49,797 bases of DNA, taken from assembly GCA_964386915.1 (NCBI GenBank), contig CAYLUQ010000017.1:1-49797 (forward strand), in the 5' to 3' direction. The notes under the pieces were generated by a model. The model made no database searches. It worked only from the letters and a program-made list of their open reading frames with translations, and had not been told where the DNA came from. The DNA comes from JADHMP01 sp964386915 (lineage in GTDB: Bacteria > Bacteroidota > Bacteroidia > Flavobacteriales > Flavobacteriaceae). The position numbers and the translations under genes are program-made. Positions 34,066 through 43,126 of the stretch are shown in pieces (the first letter of the stretch is position 1; every line of letters starts with the position of its first letter).

Positions 34066-34603
34066 TCAATTGTTTTTTAAGTGCTGTTTTAGCGCGCGAC
34101 AAGAGTGTTCTTGACTTGCTAGAACTCCAATTCATAATGCTGCTGATTTCTTGGTGGCTATAGCCTTCGAGATAATAGAGCTTTAGAATTAAAGCATAAT
34201 GGTCTTTCAAACGGTCTAGGGCAAGGCCCAATTGCTGAGCATTAATATTTTGGGGAGAAACAGAAATTTGTTCTTCCTCCTCTGGTTGAGGAATTTCTTC
34301 TTTTGAGGCATCCAAAGAGATAAAACGTTTTTTTTGATGATATAGGGCAATGCTTTTGCGGATCACAATTTTGCGCAACCAGCCCTCAAAACTCCCTTTA
34401 CCTTCAAATTGAGATAACTTGTCAAAAGCAATAATGAGCCCCTCTTGCATAGCATCTAAGGCATCTTCGGGATTTTTTAAAATGCCAAATGCTGCTTGGT
34501 AAAGGGGGGTGTGAAATCTTTTATAGAGTTCCATATGCGCCTTTTGATCTTTTTTTTTGCAGGCCACAATAAGGGCCGATGTAGGGGTTGTTTTATAATT
34601 CAT
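34055..34603 (-). CDS. RNA polymerase ECF sigma factor
   Basis: 182 residues with region 2 (ELYKRFHTPLYQAAFGILKNPEDALDAMQEGLIIAFDKLSQFEGKGSFEGWLRKIVIRK) and region 4 helix-turn-helix (YALILKLYYLEGYSHQEISSIMNWSSSKSRTLLSRAKTALKK). The ATG is followed by the usual short ECF N terminus. It starts a four-gene minus-strand operon with its presumed anti-sigma factor and two secreted proteins, divergent from lon. Confidence 0.94.
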   Translation of the reverse strand: MNYKTTPTSALIVACKKKDQKAHMELYKRFHTPLYQAAFGILKNPEDALDAMQEGLIIAFDKLSQFEGKGSFEGWLRKIVIRKSIALYHQKKRFISLDASKEEIPQPEEEEQISVSPQNINAQQLGLALDRLKDHYALILKLYYLEGYSHQEISSIMNWSSSKSRTLLSRAKTALKKQLNDR

Positions 34604-34777
34604 TCAAACAACAATTCTTTTAAATGAGCCAAAAAAAATAATAATGTTACAGTTTAAATGGCATAACTATTGAATATATAATAAACTCACTTTGCAAAGG
34701 GAGCTACTGTTTCAAAAAACAGGGCAAAGACCCCCAACAAAGTAGTTTAAAATGACAATTTGACCTAATTTTTTTAT

Positions 34778-37240
34778 ATGTTCAAATCAAGCTTTTTTTC
34801 TATTGACAATTTGTCACTACAAGATATAGAAACCGACGCCGAACTAATTCCATTGATGACCTCTGAAGATGAAGCTCAGCTCAACAGTGAGGCGTTGCCC
34901 GAAACGGTTCCTATTCTACCCCTAAAAAACACAGTCCTTTTCCCAGGTGTGGTCATTCCTATCACAGCAGGAAGAGATCAATCTATCCAACTTATTAAAG
35001 ATGCCAATAAAGGCGATAAGGTAATTGGTGTAGTGGCCCAAAAAGAACAAGATATCGAAAATCCTTCCTTAAGCGACCTACATACTTTGGGGACAGTAGC
35101 TCAAATTTTGAAAGTACTCAAAATGCCAGATGGGAATACTACTGTGATTATTCAAGGGAAAAAGCGTTTTCAAATAGACAGTTTGGTGCAAGAAAAGCCC
35201 TATTTGGTGGCCAAAATTAGTCCTGTGGAAGAGGTCGTGCCGGCTGCTGATGATAAAAAATTTAATGCCACCATAGACTCCATAAAAGATATGGCATTAA
35301 ACATCATTGAGGAAAGTCCTACTATTCCTTCTGAAGCTTCTTTTGCCATTAAAAACATTAAAAGCCCCACTTTTCTCGTCAATTTTGTGGCATCTAACTT
35401 AAATCTTCCAGTTAAAGAAAAACAATCCATTCTCTCACTAGTGAGTCTCCAAGAGCGGGCCATGCTGTGTTTGAAATACATGAATCAGGAATATGAAAAG
35501 TTGGCCTTAAAAAACGACATTCAATCGCGGGTTCGTCATGAAATGGATATGCAACAGCGGGAATATTATTTGCATCAGCAAATGAAAACCATTCAAGAAG
35601 AATTGGGAGGGGTTTCTTATGAAGAGGAACTGGAAGAAATGGAAGCGCGTGCCAAAGAAAAAAAATGGAGTGAGGCACCCACAAAACATTTTCAAAAGGA
35701 ATTGGCCAAATTGAGACGCATGAACCCTCAAGTGGCCGAATATTCTATTCAACGCAACTACCTCGATTTGTTTTTAGATTTGCCTTGGAATGAATATTCA
35801 GAGGATAATTTCGACTTAAAAAGAGCCCAAAAAATTCTAGATCGCGATCATTTTGGATTAGAAGATGTTAAAAAAAGAGTATTGGAATATTTGGCCGTAT
35901 TGAAATTGCGGAATGATATGAAATCTCCCATTTTGTGTTTATATGGCCCTCCAGGGGTAGGAAAAACCTCCCTTGGAAAATCTATAGCCGAAGCATTGGG
36001 GCGCTCTTATGTTCGTATATCTTTGGGAGGAATGCGTGACGAAGCCGAAATTCGGGGACACCGCAAAACCTACATTGGAGCTCTTCCAGGTCGTATCATT
36101 CAAAGTCTCAAGAAAGCCGGCACGTCCAACCCGGTTTTTGTCTTAGATGAAATTGATAAACTGTCCACAGGAGCACAAGGTGATCCGGCTGCTGCTTTGC
36201 TAGAAGTTTTAGACCCCGAACAAAATGAAGCCTTCTATGATAATTTCTTAGAAATGGGCTTTGACCTCTCTAAAGTTATGTTTATTGCAACCGCTAATAG
36301 TTTAGCTCCCATACCAGCTGCATTGCGAGATCGAATGGAAATGCTAAATGTGAGTGGCTACACCCTAGAAGAAAAAACAGCCATTGCCCAAAAGTTTTTA
36401 TTACCCAAGCAATTGAAAGAGCACGGCATGCAAAAAACACAACTCAAATTAAAAAAAGGAGTGATCGAAAAAATAGTGGAACGCTACACTAGTGAATCAG
36501 GTGTGCGGGGCCTTGAAAAACAGGTTGCTAAAGCGGTTCGCTATGCGGCTAAATCAATTGCCATGGAAGAGGACTATAGTGTTCATCCTTCTGTGGAAGA
36601 TTTAACCACCATCTTAGGACCCGCAAAAGTTCACCCCGATTCCTATGAAGACAACCTTGTTGCCGGCGTGGTCACAGGCTTGGCTTGGACCTCTGTTGGA
36701 GGGGCTATTTTATTTATAGAATCGGCTATTTCTAAGGGCAAAGGAGTCTTAAGCATAACCGGAAATTTAGGTAAAATCATGAAGGAATCGGCCACCATTG
36801 CCTTAGAATATATCAAGGCTAATGCCGAGTTTTTGGGGCTTTCTGACTTTAATTTTGACGCATACAACATCCATATTCACGTGCCAGAAGGGGCCACTCC
36901 AAAAGACGGACCCAGTGCTGGAATTACCATGCTGACCTCTTTGGTTTCGCTGTTTACGCAAAAACGAGTGAAGAAAAACTTGGCCATGACCGGAGAAATT
37001 ACCTTGCGAGGCAAAGTATTGCCGGTGGGAGGCATTAAGGAAAAAATACTAGCCGCTAAAAGAGCTAAAATAAAAGAGATTATTTTAAGCGAACAAAACC
37101 GAAAAGATATTGAAGTTATTGAGGCTAATTATCTTAAGGGATTAAGCTTTCACTATGTAAAAACCATGGAAGAAGTCATTGCGTTGGCCATCACTTCCCA
37201 AAAGGCCAAAAACGCAAAAGAATTCAAAATGCTTGCCTGA
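34778..37240 (+). CDS. lon: endopeptidase Lon
   Basis: ATP-dependent protease for damaged and regulatory proteins. 820 residues: N-terminal LAN domain (LPLKNTVLFPGVVIPI), AAA+ with Walker A GPPGVGKTS and Walker B VFVLDEIDKL, and the C-terminal serine protease domain with catalytic Ser in PKDGPSAGITM and Lys in VGGIKEKILAAKR. The N-terminal extension of about 50 residues is usual in Flavobacteriia. A single gene divergent from the ECF operon. Confidence 0.97.
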   Translation: MFKSSFFSIDNLSLQDIETDAELIPLMTSEDEAQLNSEALPETVPILPLKNTVLFPGVVIPITAGRDQSIQLIKDANKGDKVIGVVAQKEQDIENPSLSDLHTLGTVAQILKVLKMPDGNTTVIIQGKKRFQIDSLVQEKPYLVAKISPVEEVVPAADDKKFNATIDSIKDMALNIIEESPTIPSEASFAIKNIKSPTFLVNFVASNLNLPVKEKQSILSLVSLQERAMLCLKYMNQEYEKLALKNDIQSRVRHEMDMQQREYYLHQQMKTIQEELGGVSYEEELEEMEARAKEKKWSEAPTKHFQKELAKLRRMNPQVAEYSIQRNYLDLFLDLPWNEYSEDNFDLKRAQKILDRDHFGLEDVKKRVLEYLAVLKLRNDMKSPILCLYGPPGVGKTSLGKSIAEALGRSYVRISLGGMRDEAEIRGHRKTYIGALPGRIIQSLKKAGTSNPVFVLDEIDKLSTGAQGDPAAALLEVLDPEQNEAFYDNFLEMGFDLSKVMFIATANSLAPIPAALRDRMEMLNVSGYTLEEKTAIAQKFLLPKQLKEHGMQKTQLKLKKGVIEKIVERYTSESGVRGLEKQVAKAVRYAAKSIAMEEDYSVHPSVEDLTTILGPAKVHPDSYEDNLVAGVVTGLAWTSVGGAILFIESAISKGKGVLSITGNLGKIMKESATIALEYIKANAEFLGLSDFNFDAYNIHIHVPEGATPKDGPSAGITMLTSLVSLFTQKRVKKNLAMTGEITLRGKVLPVGGIKEKILAAKRAKIKEIILSEQNRKDIEVIEANYLKGLSFHYVKTMEEVIALAITSQKAKNAKEFKMLA

Positions 37241-37268
37241 TACAGGCTGAATTGACTATTTTTCGGTA

Positions 37269-37934
37269 GTGAAAAAAATTATTATCGCCATAGACGGTCA
37301 TGCTTCCACTGGAAAAAGCACCCAGGCTAAACGTTTGGCCCAACGCTTTCAATATCTCTACATCAACACAGGTGCCATGTATCGCGCCCTTACCTATTAT
37401 GCTGTAAAGGAGCAACTTCCCCCCTCAGAACTGATTGCTGCTTTGCCACAACTTAGCATCAGCTTTAGCGAAAAAGAGGGGCAACAAAAAACCCTTTTAA
37501 ACGGGCAAGATATAACCTCTAAATTGCATCAAATGGAAGTGGCAGAGCAGGTGAGTGCTATTGCGGCTTTACCCGAAGTGAGAGCCTATCTATTGTTGGA
37601 GCAACGCAAAATTGGAGCCCAAAAAGGCGTTGTGATGGATGGTCGAGATATTGGCACGGTTATATTTCCTGAAGCTGAATGTAAATTTTTTCTCAACGCC
37701 AGCATAGAAGTTCGCGCCCAAAGACGTTGTGATGAATTAGCCCTTTTAGGCACCCCAACCCCCTACGAATCAGTGTTAGAAAACCTGAGATCGCGTGACC
37801 AAATGGACAGTTCTCGAGCGGTAGCTCCTCTCCTAAAAGCAGCAGATGCAATGGAAATTGATGTCTCTGATTTTACACTAGAGGAGGTCTATCAACAAAT
37901 GGAAAAAAGGGTCCTATCAGTTTTGGCTTCATAA
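37269..37934 (+). CDS. cmk: cytidylate kinase
   Basis: Phosphorylates CMP and dCMP with ATP. P-loop AIDGHASTGKSTQAKRLA at the N terminus, NTGAMYRALTYYA, MDGRDIGTVIFPEA (CMP-binding DGRDI) and LRSRDQMDSSRAVAPL. 221 residues. The start is GTG 37269, at the usual distance before the P-loop strand. It lies before rpsA, as in many bacteria (cmk-rpsA). Confidence 0.96.
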   Translation: MKKIIIAIDGHASTGKSTQAKRLAQRFQYLYINTGAMYRALTYYAVKEQLPPSELIAALPQLSISFSEKEGQQKTLLNGQDITSKLHQMEVAEQVSAIAALPEVRAYLLLEQRKIGAQKGVVMDGRDIGTVIFPEAECKFFLNASIEVRAQRRCDELALLGTPTPYESVLENLRSRDQMDSSRAVAPLLKAADAMEIDVSDFTLEEVYQQMEKRVLSVLAS

Positions 37935-37948
37935 AAAGGGTTGTTTTA

Positions 37949-37979
37949 TTTGTAAATCAATCCATTACACCTATATTTG
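37949..37979 (+). promoter_or_regulatory. rpsA promoter
   Basis: TTTG (37949-37952), exactly 19 bp, TATATTTG (37972-37979): a near-perfect Bacteroidota primary promoter. Predicted start near 37985, so the rpsA leader is about 105 bases, long enough for autoregulation by S1. Confidence 0.7.
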
Positions 37980-38089
37980 CACGCTTTTTAATTGATAGGA
38001 AAACTGAAAAGCAAGAAAAATAAACAAGAATAGCTTCTGTCGCTGCAATGAAAGTTTTCCCAGAGACAGAATACAAAACCCACTCGGAA

Positions 38090-40296
38090 ATGGCTGATAA
38101 AGCAACCGACAAGGCCGCTGAAGAAAAAGAAGCGCCTAAGAAAACAGCAGCAAAAAAGACAACTACAAAAACTGCTGCTAAAAAAACCACTACTAAAACT
38201 GCAGCAAAAAAGGAAACCGAAANNNNNNNNNNNNNNNNNNNNNNNNNNNNNNNNNNNNNNNNNNNNNNNNNNNNNNNNNNNNNNNNNNNNNNNNNNNNNN
38301 NNNNNNNNNNNNNNNNNNNNNNAAAACTGCTGCTAAAAAAACCACTACTAAAACTGCAGCAAAAAAGGAAACCGAAAAAAAAGCTGTAAAAAAAACAACT
38401 GCTAAAGCAACCCCTAAAAAAGAAGCAGCTCCTAAAAAAACGGCTACTCCTAAAGAAGAAAAAGTTGAAGCCCCAGTAGAAATTGCTGTTGCTGAAGCTA
38501 CACCTGAAGTAGAAGTTGCGGCAGAAACCAAAAAATCAACTAAAGCAGCTGAACAAGAGCAAGCCGAATTTTTAGACAATTTCAATTGGCACAACTACCA
38601 AGAAGGTATTGATCCCATTGAAGATTCCCAATTGGAAGCTTTTGAAAAGCTAGTACAAGATAATTTTGTTAGCACTGGTGATGAAGACGTGATTGAAGGC
38701 GAGGTGGTTCATATGACCGACCGTGAAGCCATCATTGATATTAACGCCAAATCTGAAGGGGTTATTTCGTTAAACGAATTTCGTTACAATCCCGATTTAA
38801 AAGTAGGAGACAAGGTAGAGGTTATTATTGACACTCGTGAAGACCGCACAGGCCAATTGGTGCTATCGCACCGTAAAGCCCGTGTTATCAAAGCTTGGGA
38901 TCGAGTAAACCACGCCCATGACAACAGCGAAATTGTAAACGGTTTTATCAAGTGTAGAACCAAAGGGGGAATGATTGTTGATGTTTTTGGCATTGAAGCT
39001 TTCTTACCCGGATCGCAAATCGATGTAAAACCCATTCGTGACTACGATCAATATGTGAATAAAACAATGGAATTTAAGGTGGTTAAAATCAACCACGAAT
39101 TCAAAAACGTTGTGGTGTCCCATAAAGCCCTTATTGAAGCGGATATTGAAGAGCAAAAGAAAGAAATTATTGGTCAACTAGAAAAAGGCCAAGTGCTCGA
39201 AGGAACAGTAAAAAACATCACTTCTTATGGGGTGTTTATTGACTTGGGTGGTGTTGATGGTTTAATTCATATTACTGATCTTTCTTGGAGTAGAATTAAT
39301 CATCCTACCGAAATTTTGGAATTAGACCAAAAACTCAATGTAGTTATCCTTGATTTTGATGACAATAAATCCAGAATTCAACTCGGATTAAAACAATTGT
39401 CAGATCACCCATGGGATCGTTTAAGCGATACCATCAAAGAGGGTGAGAAAGTGAAAGGTAAAGTAGTAGTTATTGCTGACTATGGTGCTTTTGTAGAAGT
39501 AGAAGAAGGTGTTGAAGGACTCGTTCACGTTTCTGAAATGTCTTGGTCAACGCACTTGCGTTCAGCTCAAGATTTTGTTAAAGTAGGAGACGAAATTGAG
39601 GCGGTGGTCCTTTCGCTAGATCGTGACGCACGCAAAATGTCTTTAGGCATCAAGCAACTTACACCAGACCCTTGGACAGATATTACGTCTAAATATCCTG
39701 TTGGCTCTAAGCACAAAGGATTGGTGCGCAATTTCACCAACTTTGGTGTGTTTATTGAGCTAGAAGAAGGGGTAGACGGTTTGGTTTATATTTCGGATTT
39801 ATCTTGGACCAAAAAAATCAAGCATCCCTCTGAAATTTTAACGCTTGGTGATACCATTGAAGTGGCCGTTCTAGAATTGGATGTAGAAGGTCGCAAATTG
39901 AGTTTGGGTCATAAACAGACCAAAGACAATCCATGGGATAAATATGAAAAAGAGTTTGGCGAAGATACCGTTCACGAAGTTGAAATTACGGAAATCGTTG
40001 ACAAAGGCGCTACCATTCACTTTAATGATGACATAGTAGCTTTTGTTCCTGCTCGACACATGGAAAAAGAAGATGGATCAAAACTCAAAAAAGGAGAGAA
40101 AGTGGAATTTAAGATAATTGAATTCAACAAAGACTTTAAACGAGTTGTAGCTTCTCACACCGTTATGTTCAAAGAACAGGAAATGAAAAATGTGAAAAAG
40201 GCCGCTAAAAAGGTAGAAGCTTCCAATTCAGAAGTAACCACCCTTGGCGATCTTGACGCATTGGCAGATTTAAAAGAGAAAATGGATAATGAATGA
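38090..40296 (+). CDS. rpsA: 30S ribosomal protein S1 with K/A/T-rich N-terminal tail (interrupted by assembly gap)
   Basis: Binds mRNA and helps 30S subunits load it. From ATG 38090 (MADKATDKAAEEK) the frame runs through a Lys/Ala/Thr-rich tail into a 100-N gap; after the gap the frame from 38323 runs through EFLDNFNWHNYQEGID and then six S1-type OB-fold repeats (for example GVFIDLGGVDGLIHITDLSW, GAFVEVEEGVEGLVHVSEMSW, GVFIELEEGVDGLVYISDLSW). The frames differ as numbered, but the 55 bases on each side of the gap are identical, and overlapping them restores one frame of 683 residues. An alternative ATG at 38048 adds 14 residues. The TTG at 38632 is not a start. Confidence 0.9.
38168..38377 (+). 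repeat. 55-bp identical ends flanking the gap (38168-38222 and 38323-38377)
   Basis: The last 55 bases before the N run equal the first 55 after it, in the same codon phase. Inside each is an imperfect 27-bp unit that encodes TAAKKTTTK-like repeats. Confidence 0.9.
38223..38322. other. assembly gap of exactly 100 N
   Basis: A round 100 N is a placeholder of unknown length. The true length needed for frame is 2 modulo 3, which a 55-bp overlap of the contigs (length -55) satisfies. Confidence 0.95.
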
Positions 40297-40320
40297 TTCT
40301 TTATCTAATTCTTACTTTAA

Positions 40321-40351
40321 AAAACCCTCCTACTATGGAGGGTTTTTTTTT
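40321..40351 (+). terminator. rpsA terminator
   Basis: AACCCTCC and GGAGGGTT pair around TACTAT and are followed by a run of T. Confidence 0.9.
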
Positions 40352-40365
40352 CCTTCAGAAACCAA

Positions 40366-40373
40366 TACTTTTG
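40366..40373 (+). promoter_or_regulatory. pyrR -7 box
   Basis: TACTTTTG matches TAnnTTTG and ends 16 bases before ATG 40390, so the predicted leader is about 10 bases; this leaves no room for a PyrR attenuator. Confidence 0.5.
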
Positions 40374-40389
40374 TAAGTATATTTAACCC

Positions 40390-40932
40390 ATGGCAAATAG
40401 AATATTGATTAGCGAAAAGAAACTGGAGATCTTGCTCCATCGTCTTTGTTGTCAACTTATTGAACGTCATGGTGATTTTTCAAACGCCGTATTAGTTGGT
40501 TTGCAGCCTAGAGGCATCTATTTGTTAGCAGCACTTAAACGCATGCTAGAAAGCCACTATGGTATTGAAAACCTACAGTGTGGTAAACTAGATACTACTT
40601 TCTTTAGAGATGATTTTAGAAGAGGCGCTCCTCTTGAAGCCAATGCCACTGAAATGGAGGTGAAAGTTGAAAATAAATCGGTGGTGCTCATTGATGATGT
40701 GCTATATACTGGACGCAGCATTAGAGCTGCTTTAACTGCTATTGACAGCTATGGTCGCCCCAACAATATTGAACTATTGGTCTTAATTGATAGAAGATTT
40801 AGTCGACACCTGCCCATACAACCCGATTATCTGGGCGCACAAATAGATGCCCTCGAAGGTGAAAAAGTGCGAGTTCATTGGGATGAAAAGGCTCAAAAAA
40901 GTAAAGTCTATTTGGAAAAACACAATGCATGA
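40390..40932 (+). CDS. pyrR: bifunctional PyrR: pyrimidine regulator / uracil phosphoribosyltransferase
   Basis: 180 residues with the PRPP loop VVLIDDVLYTGRSIRAAL, LQPRGIYLLAAL, KLDTTFFRDDFRR and LIDRRFSRHLPIQPDYLGAQI, all standard PyrR features. In Firmicutes it binds pyr leader RNA to end transcription; here no such leader is seen, so salvage activity or another mode may dominate. It is first in an operon with pyrB, overlapping it by 4 bases. Confidence 0.94.
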   Translation: MANRILISEKKLEILLHRLCCQLIERHGDFSNAVLVGLQPRGIYLLAALKRMLESHYGIENLQCGKLDTTFFRDDFRRGAPLEANATEMEVKVENKSVVLIDDVLYTGRSIRAALTAIDSYGRPNNIELLVLIDRRFSRHLPIQPDYLGAQIDALEGEKVRVHWDEKAQKSKVYLEKHNA

Positions 40933-41867
40933 AGACACTTTCTGTTTCTCATTTATTAGGAATTAAATATCTCACCGAGGAAGATTTAGCCTTAATTTTT
41001 GAGACAGCCGCCTATTTTAAGGAAGTCATTAACCGCCCCATTAAAAAAGTACCCAGTTTAAGAGATATTACCATTGCCAATCTGTTTTTTGAAAACAGTA
41101 CCCGCACCAAACTCTCTTTTGAACTTGCTGAAAAACGACTAAGTGCCGATATCTTAAACTTTTCTGCCGGTCAATCTTCAGTTAAAAAAGGAGAAACTTT
41201 AATAGACACGGTCAATAACATTTTGGCTATGAAAGTGGACATGATTGTGATGCGACACCCCACACCCGGGGCTGCCCATTTTTTATCAGAACAGGTTGAT
41301 TCCTGCATTGTTAATGCCGGAGATGGCACCCATGAACATCCCACTCAAGCTCTTTTAGATTGTTTTTCACTGCAAGAACGATTGGGAGATTTAAAAGGAA
41401 AACGCATAGCCATTGTAGGTGATATTTTACATTCTAGAGTGGCTCTTTCTAACATTTATGCTCTTAAAATGTTAGGAGCAGAAGTGCAACTATGCGCTCC
41501 TAAATCACTACTTCCCAAACCTGTAGAGGCCCTTGGCGTATCGGTTTCAACCAATTTGTTGAGCACGCTCAAATGGTGTGATGCGGTTAATATGTTGCGG
41601 GTTCAAAACGAACGCATGGATTTAAACTATTTTCCTTCCACTAGAGAGTACAGCCAACACTTTGGATTAAACCTAAAGCGCCTGGAACAATTGCACAAGG
41701 AAATTATTGTGCTGCATCCCGGCCCCATAAACAGAGGTGTTGAAATAACCAGTGAAGTAGCCGATTCAGATCAAGCCATTATTCTTGATCAAGTAGAAAA
41801 CGGAGTGGCCATAAGAATGGCAGTCATTTATCTATTAGCTAATAAATTAAACATGTCAACCGCGTGA
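40929..41867 (+). CDS. pyrB: aspartate carbamoyltransferase catalytic subunit
   Basis: Joins carbamoyl phosphate to aspartate, the first committed pyrimidine step. The carbamoyl-phosphate motif STRTKLSFELAEKRL is at about residue 57, followed by KKGETLIDTV, VMRHPTPGA, DGTHEHPTQALLDCF, HPGPINRGVEI and MAVIYLLANKL. 312 residues. No pyrI regulatory subunit is nearby. It sits between pyrR and a small gene, all overlapping by 4 bases. Confidence 0.96.
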   Translation: MKTLSVSHLLGIKYLTEEDLALIFETAAYFKEVINRPIKKVPSLRDITIANLFFENSTRTKLSFELAEKRLSADILNFSAGQSSVKKGETLIDTVNNILAMKVDMIVMRHPTPGAAHFLSEQVDSCIVNAGDGTHEHPTQALLDCFSLQERLGDLKGKRIAIVGDILHSRVALSNIYALKMLGAEVQLCAPKSLLPKPVEALGVSVSTNLLSTLKWCDAVNMLRVQNERMDLNYFPSTREYSQHFGLNLKRLEQLHKEIIVLHPGPINRGVEITSEVADSDQAIILDQVENGVAIRMAVIYLLANKLNMSTA

Positions 41868-42181
41868 TTGAGATCCTCGAAAAAGAAATCTATCAAGTAG
41901 CTGCAAAATATTTTCCTACTCAACTTGCAACACTAATAAAGGCACTTGAAGCCCACATGCCGGGTGATTTAATCGTGGAATTGCCACAGCCCTTTGAAGG
42001 TTCTCCAAAAGCGTTAGAAGAGCTCCATGAATATCAGCAAAATAAAAACAGACTAGTGGTTTGGGTTTTACCTCAAAGTGGCGTTGCTGAATTGCCAACC
42101 GAATGGGCTTGTGTTCCTACTCTGCAAGAAGCTTTAGATTATATACAATTTGAGCAAATGCAACGCGATTTAGGATTTTAA
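41864..42181 (+). CDS. conserved small protein linked to pyrB and rnz, function unknown
   Basis: 105 residues, soluble and acidic, no signal peptide. Two parts: an N-terminal helical segment (VAAKYFPTQLATLIKALEAHM), and a segment with alternating strands and helices (NRLVVWVLPQSG, VPTLQEALDYIQFEQM), which together look like a small alpha/beta domain. GTG start 41864 overlaps the pyrB stop, and rnz follows in 8 bp. I recall a similar STAS-like small protein next to RNase Z in other Flavobacteriia, but do not recognise a role. Confidence 0.75.
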   Translation: MIEILEKEIYQVAAKYFPTQLATLIKALEAHMPGDLIVELPQPFEGSPKALEELHEYQQNKNRLVVWVLPQSGVAELPTEWACVPTLQEALDYIQFEQMQRDLGF

Positions 42182-42189
42182 ACACCTTT

Positions 42190-43095
42190 ATGGAACTCAC
42201 AATTTTAGGATGTCATTCAGCTACTCCCAGAGAAAATAAGCACACCACAGCTCAAGTTCTAGAAGTGCAAGGACATTTGTTTTTAATTGACTGTGGCGAA
42301 GGCACTCAAATTCAGTTGCGTAAAGCAAAAGTGAAGTTTTCTCGAATTAAGCACATTTTCATTTCGCACTTGCATGGAGATCATTTTTTTGGGTTGGTGG
42401 GACTCATCAGCACCTTTCGGTTGTTGGGCAGAACGGCTCCCCTCCATATTTATGGTCCTAAAGGAATTAAGGAAATCATCACGCTTCAATTAAAATATGC
42501 CCAATCGTGGACAGATTATCCTTTGCATTTTATGGAATTAGATCAAAAAGAAAAGCAACTATTATGGGAAGATGAATTGGTAAATGTGTCTACAATTCCG
42601 CTTAATCATCGGGTCTATACCAATGGATTTCTTTTTGAAACCCAGCTAGGATTGCGTAAAATAGATAAAAGTGCTACGGCCCAATTGGAATTAAGTCCCG
42701 AAGACTATAAACGCCTTCAAGCCGGGCAAGATATTCAAACCACAAGTGGTAAAACCTATACCAATGTAGAGTTGACCTTGGCTCCTCAAGCAGTAAAGCG
42801 CTATGCTTTTTGTAGTGACACTTGCTATGATGAATCTATTATACCTCACATAGAGGAAGTGGATTTGCTCTATCATGAAGCTACTTTTTTAGAAGAACAT
42901 GCCGAGCTGGCGCATAAAACAAAGCACAGCACCGTTATACAAGCCGCTACTATTGCCCAAAAAGCAAGGGCAAAAAGGCTCGTAATTGGCCATTATTCTA
43001 GTCGATATAAAGAAAAAGATAAGTTTATAGAAGAGGGTAGGGCAATTTTTGAAGCCCTAGAGCTCTCCGAAGATTTAAAAAGAATTTCAATTTAA
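42190..43095 (+). CDS. rnz: ribonuclease Z (tRNA 3' processing)
   Basis: Metallo-beta-lactamase nuclease that cuts pre-tRNA after the discriminator. It is needed for tRNAs without encoded CCA, like the tRNA-Arg in this window. The zinc site is SHLHGDHFFGLVGL (about residue 61), with later ligands in CSDTCYDESI and LVIGHYSSRY, plus the HEATF motif. 301 residues, the short form. Confidence 0.95.
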   Translation: MELTILGCHSATPRENKHTTAQVLEVQGHLFLIDCGEGTQIQLRKAKVKFSRIKHIFISHLHGDHFFGLVGLISTFRLLGRTAPLHIYGPKGIKEIITLQLKYAQSWTDYPLHFMELDQKEKQLLWEDELVNVSTIPLNHRVYTNGFLFETQLGLRKIDKSATAQLELSPEDYKRLQAGQDIQTTSGKTYTNVELTLAPQAVKRYAFCSDTCYDESIIPHIEEVDLLYHEATFLEEHAELAHKTKHSTVIQAATIAQKARAKRLVIGHYSSRYKEKDKFIEEGRAIFEALELSEDLKRISI

Positions 43096-43126
43096 ACCCT
43101 AGGGGTTGTACCTTAGCTCCAAGCAA

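Noticed and set aside
38048..38389. Short Lys-rich protein read straight through the N run
   Set aside because: After the gap this frame gives Leu/Lys nonsense (KLLLKKPLL); the right frame is offset, as the 55-bp flanks show.
38632..40296. rpsA starting at TTG 38632
   Set aside because: The same frame is open upstream to the gap and encodes NFNWHNYQEGID, a known part of flavobacterial S1; the start lies before the gap.
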